Shown in pieces: positions 14,379 through 22,016 of a stretch of DNA of 64,000 bases. The translations under genes were made by a program, and so were the position numbers. The DNA lies in NCBI RefSeq assembly GCF_031882575.1, contig NZ_CP134772.1:887001-951000 (forward strand). The letters run 5' to 3'. Numbering within the stretch: position 1 is the stretch's first letter; every line of letters begins with the position of its first letter. The notes beneath the pieces were generated by a model that searched no databases, was not told the origin of the DNA, and was given only the letters and a program-made list of their open reading frames with translations. The stretch comes from Pseudomonas sp. VD-NE ins. Lineage in GTDB: Bacteria; Pseudomonadota; Gammaproteobacteria; Pseudomonadales; Pseudomonadaceae.

Positions 14379-16181
14379 TCATGCGCCGCCCCCTTCGCTG
14401 TCCATTTCTTCGGGATCAATGACGTACAGGCGCGCCGACCCGCCGGCGGGGATGCGGTACTTTTTGGTTTTGCGGCTATCGCGATCGGTGTCGCGCTTGG
14501 CCAGGGCTCCGCCAACTTCCAGTGCCTTGATCACGCGGGTGAGGCCGAATCCGTGGGCTGCCTCGACGAGTGCGGACTTGTTGAACAGGTAGAGTCGTTT
14601 GCCGGCCACCAGCTCCCAATAGCCGGCGCGGTTGAACACCTTGGTGTCGACTTCCGTGGCGTCGACATCGGAGAACCGGCTGCTGCCGTGTTTGTCGATG
14701 AAGTCGAGGATGCCGGCCAGGATCTGGCGATCCTCTGCGTTACCGCCACCTACACGTGAGAGCCATTCCCCATAAAGCAGGCGGCAGTCGGCGAGGGCGG
14801 TTCCTTGTTCCCAAGGCAGCAAGCCGAAAGCGATGGCCATCTCTCCCGCAAGCGCGATCACAGCGAATCGGTCAGCCACTCGCCCAGCTTGGGCATTGTC
14901 CTCGACGAACTGGGCGCGGATGCCGTCAAAGTCGCTGAGCAAGCCTGGCTTATCGTCGGCGGCGACCAGGCGCTCCACAAAGGCTGGCCCAAGGTGGCCA
15001 TGGTGTGCGCCGACAGCCACGGTGAGCTGCCGGTGAAAGTCCGCTCCCTCAAGGCCATGCAACTCATCAAAGGCCCGGTGCGTGCGGGTGCCGGCGTTCA
15101 CGTCGACCATGCGCAATTCAGCGCCAGCATGGGCAGCATTCCCGGAAATGGCGGCGTGCTCAGAGAGCGAGCGCTCTCCACTGGAAAGCGTGAGCAGGCG
15201 CCAGCTCAGTTTGCCCCTGGCTTCGCGCTCACGGGTCATGGTTCCCTTACCCTGGCCGTTGGCGAGGGAGTAGGCCATTTCCTGCACCCGCTTTGGATCG
15301 GCGCGCTTGATCTCATCCAGCGGCAGGATGGTGTCGTTGCGGCTTGACGCCTCGATCTCAAGGCCGCCCTTGGTCATGTCCCAACTGGCGGCGAACACGC
15401 CCGGGTCACCCCACACCGACGAACCGATCAGTTGGGCCAGAGATTTGCCGCTCGAGCTGTCGCCCACCAGGTGAACACCGCCACCCAGCACGCCGACCAA
15501 ACTCAGCAACGGACCAGCCAGCGAGCAGCCGATCGCCAGAGTAAGTACCGGGTTGCCCGCGCACTTGGCGGCGACGGCCGATTGCCACAGCGCCAGCTCA
15601 CCACGCTGACTGAACAGCACCTGAGCCTTGTTGCTCGCTTGGTATCGCACGTTTGCGGCGCCGATCGTTCGCCCGGGCAGAACGAACGCGCCCGACTCGT
15701 GCCAGCCCGGCCGGCTGGTTGTGGCGAATACTTCGGCGGGGTGCTGGTCGAGCAGGTATTCCATGAACGTGCCGCGCTTCTTCAAAGCGATGATGACCCC
15801 CATACCGAACAACGCGCGCCGGGCGTCCTCTCCGCTGCCGCCGAATACTTCCATGGCAATGATCCACTCCTTGATCCCGCCCTCTGTAACCAGACGCAGG
15901 AGCCGGCCCTCGCTGCCGTCGTCACTGTTGGTGGTCCGGGCCACGACCGTGACCGGGCTTGAGATCCACTCATCGCTGATCGGCCTGTCGGCGGCGTCGT
16001 TCTCGGCGTCGGCCTGATCCGCAGCAGTGCGCTTGAAACTGTGCCAGTAAACTCCCGGACGCAACTTGCGGCCGTTCTCGTTGGTCACCCAGTGCTCGTA
16101 CACCGCCCAGCAAGGACGAGCCGGCGCGATGGTTGCGGCTTCTGGCCGAAGGTTGATCACGTTGGTATCAGGCTTGGCCAT
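14379..16181 (-). CDS. DUF927 helicase-like replication protein
   Basis: This 600-residue protein carries a DUF927 domain. Its Walker A motif is GDSSSGKS at about residue 240, preceded by LSLVGVLGGGVHLV, with SWDMTKGGLE and DTILPLDEIKRADP (Walker B-like) after it. DUF927 proteins act as superfamily-3-like helicases in phage and satellite replication. The start at 16181 has GGAAG before it and overlaps the Toprim gene end by 14 bases. The C-terminal ~120 residues look like a winged-helix region (YWELVAGKRLYLFNKSALVE). Together with the Toprim protein it makes a split version of the P4 alpha-type primase-helicase. Confidence 0.85.
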   Translation of the reverse strand: MAKPDTNVINLRPEAATIAPARPCWAVYEHWVTNENGRKLRPGVYWHSFKRTAADQADAENDAADRPISDEWISSPVTVVARTTNSDDGSEGRLLRLVTEGGIKEWIIAMEVFGGSGEDARRALFGMGVIIALKKRGTFMEYLLDQHPAEVFATTSRPGWHESGAFVLPGRTIGAANVRYQASNKAQVLFSQRGELALWQSAVAAKCAGNPVLTLAIGCSLAGPLLSLVGVLGGGVHLVGDSSSGKSLAQLIGSSVWGDPGVFAASWDMTKGGLEIEASSRNDTILPLDEIKRADPKRVQEMAYSLANGQGKGTMTREREARGKLSWRLLTLSSGERSLSEHAAISGNAAHAGAELRMVDVNAGTRTHRAFDELHGLEGADFHRQLTVAVGAHHGHLGPAFVERLVAADDKPGLLSDFDGIRAQFVEDNAQAGRVADRFAVIALAGEMAIAFGLLPWEQGTALADCRLLYGEWLSRVGGGNAEDRQILAGILDFIDKHGSSRFSDVDATEVDTKVFNRAGYWELVAGKRLYLFNKSALVEAAHGFGLTRVIKALEVGGALAKRDTDRDSRKTKKYRIPAGGSARLYVIDPEEMDSEGGGA

Positions 16182-17049
16182 TGGCGAGCTTCCAGTTTGC
16201 GAGGTCGTTGAAATCGGTAAGGTCATCGGGCGAACCTTCTGGCCATTCGGGGAAAGCCACTTGAGCGCCCACTGCCGCCGCTGCTGCGTTCGCTGCTGTG
16301 CGTCCCGGGTTGCCGTCGGTGAGTCGGTCGTCGTCGCCAGCAATAACAAATGGCTGGTCTGGGTAGCGCGAACGAAGCCCCATCGCCGCCGGTAACAGAT
16401 TTCCCGCGTTCATGGCAGCGGCAACGGCATAGCCACCGTGTTGGTGAAGGCTGGCGCCCGTCGCCCATCCTTCGCAGATGCAGAGCAAGGCGCCGAGCTC
16501 GATGATGCCTAGAGGCGAGTACGTGCCTTTCACGCGCCCACCGGGCAAGAAACGCTTGGCGCCGTCTGGGGCGATTCGTTGCAGATTGACTAGGAGGCCG
16601 TCGAGGTACAGCGGTACAAGCAGATCCGCGCCGCGCTGGCGCAGACCGTGGGAGCGAACTCCTTTGGCTGTGAGGTATGGGTGATCAGGCGATGCGCGCC
16701 GAGCATTGCGCCACCAGTGATTAGCCTTCTCTGCGGCTTGCTGCTGGCGTCGTTGTTGTTCGGCCTCGCGCTGGCGCCGAGCCTGATCAATTCGCTCGCG
16801 GATCTGCGCGGCCTCGCGAGCGTCTACCGGTTCGCGGCTACACCAAGTGCTGGCAGCTCCGGACTTCCAACTGCCAAAAGCACCAGAGGCGATACCATCC
16901 AAATACAGGACATACCAACCATTGAGAGTGCCGGACTTGTCGTCAGGAACGCGGAACCGGTGAATGCTGCCATCGGGCACAGGGAGCCAATCAAGCTGTC
17001 CATAAGTCGCTTGGAGCGCATCACGGAACAGGATCGCTGCGTCATCCAT
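16168..17049 (-). CDS. Toprim-domain primase
   Basis: This 293-residue protein has an N-terminal domain (residues 1-70) as seen in phage primases, then a glutamine-rich coiled-coil linker (EAEQQRRQQQAAEKANHWW). A Toprim domain follows: LLCICEGWATGASLHQ (catalytic Glu, ~188) and FVIAGDDDRLTDGNPG (DxD, ~240). It would make RNA primers for element replication. The ATG at 17049 follows GGGAG and overlaps the preceding gene by eight bases. No obvious CHC2 zinc finger is present, which is usual for this branch. Confidence 0.85.
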   Translation of the reverse strand: MDDAAILFRDALQATYGQLDWLPVPDGSIHRFRVPDDKSGTLNGWYVLYLDGIASGAFGSWKSGAASTWCSREPVDAREAAQIRERIDQARRQREAEQQRRQQQAAEKANHWWRNARRASPDHPYLTAKGVRSHGLRQRGADLLVPLYLDGLLVNLQRIAPDGAKRFLPGGRVKGTYSPLGIIELGALLCICEGWATGASLHQHGGYAVAAAMNAGNLLPAAMGLRSRYPDQPFVIAGDDDRLTDGNPGRTAANAAAAAVGAQVAFPEWPEGSPDDLTDFNDLANWKLANGQA

Positions 17050-17317
17050 GACTGACGCTCCCAGCGAATACCCGGCAAACCCGTCCATTGTTCACGGCGT
17101 GCCAGTGCGTGATGTCGTCGATTGACTCCACTAGGCAGGCGGTCACTTGAGCGTCGGCGCTGCGCATGACTACGCGCCCGCACTCGGCGTCAGACTTCGT
17201 CAGGAACGGGCCAAGCAATGCCTTCAGCGCTTTCGGATGGGTCACGTAGAACAGCTCTGTGGCTTTTTTCAGGCAAGCCGATCCCGTGGGCGCAGGCGCG
17301 CCATTTTGAATTTTCAT
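17042..17317 (-). CDS. Unknown protein upstream of the primase
   Basis: This 91-residue protein starts MKIQNGAPAPTGSACLKKAT. It has several single cysteines, no clear motif and no membrane segment. It overlaps the primase start by eight bases and so belongs to the replication operon. Not recognised. Confidence 0.55.
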   Translation of the reverse strand: MKIQNGAPAPTGSACLKKATELFYVTHPKALKALLGPFLTKSDAECGRVVMRSADAQVTACLVESIDDITHWHAVNNGRVCRVFAGSVSHG

Positions 17318-17337
17318 GTGCTTAAGCCTTTATCTAA

Positions 17338-17862
17338 TCAGCAATTCACGGGAGTCAGCGATGCCGCGCGCTGCCGAGAACCGGGCCGTGGCCCCTCAGG
17401 CAACCGAAGCTGCGTCGCCAAGTGGCGAACGCGTGATTGTCCAAACAGCATCTGGTTGACCTGTGCCGATTTGTCAGACCACCGCTCATGATCCGGGCCG
17501 TTACCAATGCGATTAGTCACAACCCAATCCGGTAGCTGTCTACGTGCACGCATTTCGCTGAGCATCGTCCACCACGTGAGGTAGCGCGTACGCTCCAACT
17601 CCATCAGATCAATGAGCCGCTGACATTCGTAGGTGCGGGGTTCTAGGTCGCCTGACGGCTGGATCTCGTCGACGCCAAACAGAGCCTGATTGACGTCGCT
17701 TCTCGCGATCAGTGCCTTCTGATATTCGGTATCGCTACCAATGTCCTTGGCGCGAACCCAGTCCGGCAACTGGTTGGAAAGGCGCAACTGATTGAGGACA
17801 CTCCACCACTGAGATGCGTGTTCTCGTTCGGCGTTGATCGCAGTTGAAAGTAGGCTGCTCAT
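17338..17862 (-). CDS. Protein made of two tandem ~50-residue repeats
   Basis: This 174-residue protein, MSSLLSTAINAEREHASQWW onward, consists of two similar units. Unit 1 is HASQWWSVLNQLRLSNQLPD...IGSDTEY...VNQALFG. Unit 2 is LTWWTMLSEMRARRQLPD...IGNGPDHE...VNQMLFG. Shared positions are a WW pair, LPDWV, IG and VNQxLFG. The start is defined by the ATGA overlap with the preceding gene at 17862. Function is unknown; a protein-binding repeat is likely. It sits in the regulatory/replication operon. Confidence 0.65.
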   Translation of the reverse strand: MSSLLSTAINAEREHASQWWSVLNQLRLSNQLPDWVRAKDIGSDTEYQKALIARSDVNQALFGVDEIQPSGDLEPRTYECQRLIDLMELERTRYLTWWTMLSEMRARRQLPDWVVTNRIGNGPDHERWSDKSAQVNQMLFGQSRVRHLATQLRLPEGPRPGSRQRAASLTPVNC

Positions 17863-18074
17863 TGGGCACCCCCTTGCGCAGCGATCAAGTCGTCGAGAAG
17901 TTCCGCCCAGGCCATAGCGGTGTGCTGAGCGAAAACGGCAGTAACTCGTGCCACGAGTATGTTGATCGAAGGTGAGGCGATCAGGGCAAAGGAAAGCGCT
18001 AGCAGCTTCAGAATTTCCTGAACGTCCCGCATGTCCTCGACGCTGATTTCGGTTGAGATATCTGGGTTTTTCAT
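17859..18074 (-). CDS. Small helical protein of the replication operon
   Basis: This 71-residue protein starts MKNPDISTEISVEDMRDVQE. It has a hydrophobic helical middle (LLALSFALIASPSINILVAR) but no clear transmembrane arrangement. It overlaps both neighbours by ATGA junctions. Not recognised. Confidence 0.6.
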   Translation of the reverse strand: MKNPDISTEISVEDMRDVQEILKLLALSFALIASPSINILVARVTAVFAQHTAMAWAELLDDLIAAQGGAQ

Positions 18075-18367
18075 TTGGCACCGCCTTGGCGATTGCCGAA
18101 CTGGATAGGAGCGGTGGAAGAGTCAACCAAGGCCTTGGCTGCGGCCATCAAAAGCCTGATTCCAAATACCTCATCGACACAAAGGCCGCTATCCATGGAT
18201 TTCGTCAGCATTGCATCGGCCGCCGCGAGTAAGCAGCTCGCTTCGTGCAGCGCATCGGCGACAGGAATGCCGGCTGAGACGGAAAAGAATGATCGCGTGC
18301 CTACGTTGTGAAACTCCGAGAAGTTCGTAAGCATCGAAGTAACCTCCAGCTCTGTAGGAGTGTTCAT
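18071..18367 (-). CDS. DUF3077 family protein
   Basis: This 98-residue protein has VGTRSFFSVSAGIPVADALH, EASCLLAAADAML and RLLMAAAKALVDSS, the pattern of DUF3077 proteins, which are frequent and multicopy in Pseudomonas. It is linked to the next gene by an ATGA overlap and to the previous one by a four-base overlap. No function is established. Its presence inside the element suggests the family travels with mobile DNA. Confidence 0.75.
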   Translation of the reverse strand: MNTPTELEVTSMLTNFSEFHNVGTRSFFSVSAGIPVADALHEASCLLAAADAMLTKSMDSGLCVDEVFGIRLLMAAAKALVDSSTAPIQFGNRQGGAK

Positions 18368-18525
18368 TGCACACCCCCTTTGGCTTCTAGGGTGCGGGCG
18401 ATGGCCATATTGGCGTTGTAGCGGGCGAGTCGATTGGACAGGGAGGAGTTTGCGCGGAGAGCGCTCAGGGCTATGCAGCGATGAGCAAAAGCGCGAATTG
18501 CGGACGGAGTGATGGCGTGTTTCAT
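18364..18525 (-). CDS. 53-residue basic protein directly after the C4-like RNA
   Basis: This protein starts MKHAITPSAIRAFAHRCIAL, then NRLARYNANMAIARTLEAKG. It is preceded by AGGAG eight bases before the ATG. It is the first gene after the C4-like RNA, the position where that RNA would control translation. It is not recognised; a small DNA- or RNA-binding role is possible from its charge. Confidence 0.6.
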   Translation of the reverse strand: MKHAITPSAIRAFAHRCIALSALRANSSLSNRLARYNANMAIARTLEAKGGVQ

Positions 18526-18544
18526 TGGTGTAGCTCCTAACGTT

Positions 18545-18662
18545 GAGGAGCTGCCACTTTTCGCGGCCAAGCGAAGATGGGTGGCAGCTGTACGCGGGTT
18601 GGCCGACCGGGACGTTAGGAACCCGGCACACCCGAAGGTGTCCCACGCACAGCCGCCATAAC
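18545..18662 (-). ncRNA. C4-type antisense RNA
   Basis: On the minus strand the segment reads GGCTGTGCGTGGG, a hairpin ACACC-TTCG-GGTGT, a stem CCGGG/CCCGG, then GGCCAACCCGCGTACAGCTG and a long hairpin GTGGCAGCT/AGCTGCCAC (18549-18599). The order and the conserved words (CCGGGTTCCT, CCAACCCGCGTACAGC) match the C4 antisense RNA of P1, P7 and many prophages, related to the P4 CI RNA. Such RNAs control expression of the operon that follows. The boundaries are approximate. Confidence 0.7.
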
Positions 18663-18678
18663 ACGATTGTGCGGACGC

Positions 18679-18712
18679 AAAAAAAGCGCCAGCAATCGGA
18701 TGGTGGGCGCTT
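18679..18712 (-). terminator. Rho-independent terminator
   Basis: On the minus strand AAGCGCCCACC...GGCGCTT is followed by seven T. It would end the AlpA-wHTH transcript before the C4-like RNA, so the replication operon needs its own promoter or antitermination. Confidence 0.65.
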
Positions 18713-18842
18713 GTGCGCCTAACGATACTCGACCGGCCAAGGTCGGTCACGGGATTTACCGCGACCCTTGAACCATAGCGCTGACGCCCCATCCGAGCAA
18801 GCGAAGTTTGCGACCGACTATCGCTTGGCATGAGCATAGCCA

Positions 18843-19145
18843 TCATACGGACACCCCGGCAGGCGGATTGGTGCTCAGGTAGTAAAGAGCTATGCGCGGA
18901 TGCTTGCGGCCTTGGTCGTCGGTCAAGTCGAGACGATGGGTGAGGATCTTGTGGCCGAGTGCGCGCAGCTCGTTGATGCGGGCACCAGGGCGAACGATGT
19001 TCAGCTCGCGAATAGCGGTAAACGTATCGATCGGGCCGGCTCTCAGGCGCTCCAAAAGTCGAGCACGTTGAGCGGTTCCGCTGGTATTCTCTACGCGAGT
19101 ATTTTCGTGGCTGGCCTTTTGGTCGGCCATTTTTTTATCTGTCAT
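18843..19145 (-). CDS. Winged-helix regulatory protein
   Basis: This 100-residue protein has a disordered N terminus (MTDKKMADQKASHENTRVEN) and a winged-helix domain: ARLLERLRAGPIDTFTAIRE, then RPGARINELRALGHKI and the wing RKHPRIALYYL. Such proteins are frequent in the early region of phage and satellite elements. The ATG follows the AlpA stop directly, giving a two-gene unit. DNA binding is expected. The 123 bases after its stop and before the terminator hold an additional short hairpin but no gene. Confidence 0.7.
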   Translation of the reverse strand: MTDKKMADQKASHENTRVENTSGTAQRARLLERLRAGPIDTFTAIRELNIVRPGARINELRALGHKILTHRLDLTDDQGRKHPRIALYYLSTNPPAGVSV

Positions 19146-19415
19146 TTATGCGGCCTCCCCACGCAGTGCGATGCGTCCGCGAACCCAGGCCTGTACCTCG
19201 GCCAAAATCCAGCCAACAGGCGCACCACGCGATTTGCTATCGCTTAGCGAGACAGGGCGTGGAAATGTTGGGTCGTCTTTGAGGCGCTTGTACACGGTTG
19301 GGCGGGCGAGCCCAGTGATGGCTTCCAGATCCGGCATCCGGATTATGGTGATCGATGGATCGAAGTTTTGCGAAACGGCAGACGAGGGTCGCGGTTGAGA
19401 GTGTACTGGATGCAT
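19146..19415 (-). CDS. AlpA-family regulator near int
   Basis: This 89-residue protein has IIRMPDLEAITGLARPTVYKRL, then FPRPVSLSDSKSRG and VGWILAEVQAWVRGRI, which is a classic AlpA helix-turn-helix. The start at 19415 (MHPVHSQPRPSSAVSQ) is preferred over an in-frame ATG 27 codons upstream; its ribosome binding site is weak. It heads the early minus-strand operon. It is probably the activator of the element's early or excision genes. Confidence 0.8.
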   Translation of the reverse strand: MHPVHSQPRPSSAVSQNFDPSITIIRMPDLEAITGLARPTVYKRLKDDPTFPRPVSLSDSKSRGAPVGWILAEVQAWVRGRIALRGEAA

Positions 19416-19521
19416 AACGATATCCCGTTTGAGGTATTTGACGGGATAAGCATGTATAGGTCTAGACTCTGAATCACCGCAAGTGCGGTGCCGCACACCG
19501 CAATTACGGCCGTATAGGCGT

Positions 19522-20493
19522 TCAGTCTGGATTCTTCATTGTCTTGTTGGCCGCGGAGAAAATATCCTCCAAGGTCCGTTTGCTCAGTCCCCTAGATTCA
19601 AATCGCTCAAGGATCGACTCGATAATTGCAGCCTGCTTCAAACCATTTGGCCTTGGATGCTTAACTGGCTCTTTCAGTAGATCCAAGAGAGCTGAAATAG
19701 CTAGGAAATGAGAGGGCTTTGATTTCTGTGATGGTTCGTCGAGGGAGGCGCCCGGCTCAGCAAGGAGCTTATCCTCAAGCAGCCTGATCGACTCATTTCT
19801 GACTACCAGCCGGCAAGTGTCTGGAAGTCCGCTCGCCGGATAGTAGTTGTCTATAGGCTTATTTTTAGAGGCCTTATCCAGAAACTCTATCCGACTCTCT
19901 TTGTGAAAGGCGCGCATTTTTTCAGCCTGCTCGGGGGCTATTTCTTCCGTGAGAATCCTGGTCTCGATGTGCGCCAACTGCGCTTTCGATCCAGGTGAAT
20001 ATCCATTGTCCTCAAAGCTTTCAAGGAGTTGGAAGAACATGCCTTGTTGTCCCTTTACGAACGTGCCTTCGATGTTCATCAGTTCAACAGGTGGGCCATC
20101 AGTCAGCTCCTGATACATTTGCTCCACGTCTAGGGCCTCGGCTCCCCACATTGTCAGATCAAATACGCCCCTAAGGGTCGTTGGGGTATCGGTCTCCAGC
20201 GGTTGCAGTACTTCATTCTCGTTCAATGAAACACCAGCGATGACTTCCTTGGGGGCGCCTTCATTACCAAAAAAAGCAGGGTCGTATGTGAAGGTCTCCG
20301 CGTCTTCCAGCGGCACCCTCACCCATGGCTTTCCTCTCGCGTGATTGACGAAATCGACCGATAAAATGAGCTCGCCATCAAGAGCTAGGCGAAGTACGTC
20401 TGCCTCAGAAATACTTTCCTCTGCGGAGCTGGAGAGCCTCCTCGCTGCTTCTTCCAGCGTCAGCCACTTTTTCATCTTGAATATCTTGTTCAT
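19522..20493 (-). CDS. Unknown protein with N-terminal recognition motif
   Basis: This 323-residue protein has an N-terminal MKKWLTLEEAARRLSSSAEE helix-turn-helix-like start, a middle region with LRGVFDLTMWGAEALDVEQM, then a helical segment. The C terminus, LKQAAIIESILERFESRGLS then IFSAANKTM, resembles a recurrent end of uncharacterised Pseudomonas island proteins. It lies alone between the AlpA gene and the integrase, a usual cargo position in satellites. The body is AT-richer than the chromosome. Function is not known. Confidence 0.7.
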   Translation of the reverse strand: MNKIFKMKKWLTLEEAARRLSSSAEESISEADVLRLALDGELILSVDFVNHARGKPWVRVPLEDAETFTYDPAFFGNEGAPKEVIAGVSLNENEVLQPLETDTPTTLRGVFDLTMWGAEALDVEQMYQELTDGPPVELMNIEGTFVKGQQGMFFQLLESFEDNGYSPGSKAQLAHIETRILTEEIAPEQAEKMRAFHKESRIEFLDKASKNKPIDNYYPASGLPDTCRLVVRNESIRLLEDKLLAEPGASLDEPSQKSKPSHFLAISALLDLLKEPVKHPRPNGLKQAAIIESILERFESRGLSKRTLEDIFSAANKTMKNPD

Positions 20494-20647
20494 ATTCGAT
20501 CCCTGTCACACGAGAAAGAGCGTGGAGTGCTGACTTGCTCCGTTAGCTTACTGTCCATCCGACCAGTAATCGCTTTCAGTCTATGTTCGTCTATGAGAGC
20601 AATGGAAGGCCCGCTTCAGGCCCTCTTTCCAAAATCGCCTTGCACTA

Positions 20648-21850
20648 TTACGCCCCGGCCAGTCCGTCGAGGTAGTTCGCATACCATTGCATCATCGTTG
20701 TTCGCTGCGGCAGATAGATCGCCTTGTTGTAGACGCCCGCAATTCCGTCCTTCACGTGCGATAGCTGAGCCTCAATGTGGTTTTCGTCGAAGCCGTGTTC
20801 GTTAAGGATAGTCGAGGCGATATGGCGGAAACCGTGCCCGGTCTGGCGGCCTTCATACCCGAGCCGACGCAATGCCATCAGGAACACCGTATTGGAGCGG
20901 GCCTTGGTTGTATCGCTTCGGCCAGGGAACAGCATCGGGTAAGCGCCAGTAAGCACGTGCAAATTGCGCAACAATTCGACAGCTTGGGTTGGCAGTGGCA
21001 CCAGATGTTCACGTCGGCGTTTCATGCGCTCGGCTGGAATCGACCATAGAGCTTTGTCTAAGTCGAACTCGGACCAGCGAGCTTCGCGCAACTCTGAAGG
21101 ACGGCAGGCGAGCATTGAGAGCAGGTGAAGGCCGATGCGAACGTCGTTAGCGCTCGGATAGGCTCGTATCGCCCTTAGCAGAGGTGGCAACTCCTCAGGG
21201 GATACGTGGGCGTAGTTCTCCGCAGCTTTGGTCTGAAGGAATTTATGCAGCCCCTCGAGTGGATTGTGTGTTGCGCGGCCGGTGACGCGTGCCAGATCGT
21301 AAATCTCACGGCACATACCGCGGACACGACTGGTCTGCTCGATTATTCCTTTCTGCTCCATCCCCCGAAGAAACTCCATCCATTCCATGGGAAGGATTTC
21401 GCGGTAGATGCGCTTACCAAAAACCGGGAACACGTGAAGCTCTAGAGCTCCGATAGTCCTTACGGCGGTGCCATCGGTCCAGCTCTTGCGCTTCACCGCG
21501 TACCACTCCCGCGCTAGCGACTCAAACGTGTGGCCGGCAGCTTCGTTTTCAGCTGCCTTCCTCGCGCGTTTGGTCGCAAGCGGGTTACTACCCTGAGCGG
21601 CATCTGCTCGCAACTCGGCCGCCTTCTTACGCGCCATCGCGCCACTGACCGCGGGATAGCTACCTAGTCCCAGCCATGACCATTTGCCGTCAGCTTTCTT
21701 GTAGCGCAGTTGCCATGATTTATTTCCATCTGGACGAACGCGCAGATACAGGCTGTCCCCGTCATGTTCTCTGTATTCCTTTGCCTCCGCCTCAAGGGTG
21801 GACAGCACGGTGTCGGCTAGAGGGCGGCGTTTGATTTCGCTGCGCTTCAT
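20648..21850 (-). CDS. P4-type tyrosine integrase
   Basis: This 400-residue integrase has an N-terminal DUF4102-type arm-binding domain (SLYLRVRPDGNKSWQLRY, LGLGSYPAVSGAMARKKAAE). Its catalytic domain has Arg in MLACRPSELREARWSEF (~250), HxxR in GHGFRHIAST (~338), His in LSHVKD (~361) and Tyr in VYNKA (~372). It starts 167 bases from the tmRNA 3' end and reads away from it, the usual arrangement for integrases that use ssrA. The gene is complete and all catalytic residues are present, so the element may still be mobile. Confidence 0.93.
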   Translation of the reverse strand: MKRSEIKRRPLADTVLSTLEAEAKEYREHDGDSLYLRVRPDGNKSWQLRYKKADGKWSWLGLGSYPAVSGAMARKKAAELRADAAQGSNPLATKRARKAAENEAAGHTFESLAREWYAVKRKSWTDGTAVRTIGALELHVFPVFGKRIYREILPMEWMEFLRGMEQKGIIEQTSRVRGMCREIYDLARVTGRATHNPLEGLHKFLQTKAAENYAHVSPEELPPLLRAIRAYPSANDVRIGLHLLSMLACRPSELREARWSEFDLDKALWSIPAERMKRRREHLVPLPTQAVELLRNLHVLTGAYPMLFPGRSDTTKARSNTVFLMALRRLGYEGRQTGHGFRHIASTILNEHGFDENHIEAQLSHVKDGIAGVYNKAIYLPQRTTMMQWYANYLDGLAGA

Positions 21851-21882
21851 TCCTTGTACCCCCTAGTTTCAATTTTAACAGA

Positions 21883-21904
21883 AGATACACGGCAGGATAC
21901 ACGG
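21883..21904 (+). repeat. Candidate integrase arm-type repeats (right)
   Basis: AGATACACGG and GGATACACGG lie 12 bases apart in the gap between the integrase gene and tmRNA. They share the GATACAC core and the spacing with the left pair at 4725-4747. Confidence 0.45.
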
Positions 21905-21945
21905 GAGCTAGATATAGGGGTAGATGAGGAGATATAGCCAGAAAC

Positions 21946-21972
21946 AAGAAAGCCCGCACTAGGCGGGCTTCT
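21946..21972 (-). terminator. Terminator downstream of tmRNA (element side)
   Basis: On the minus strand AAGCCCGC/GCGGGCTT is followed by TCTTGTTTC. It lies 45 bases after the tmRNA 3' end and was probably brought by the element to replace the displaced host terminator (4612-4640). Confidence 0.65.
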
Positions 21973-22016
21973 TGAGGTGTTTCGTAGACTGTCTGAGACA
22001 GGTCTAAACAGCTATT

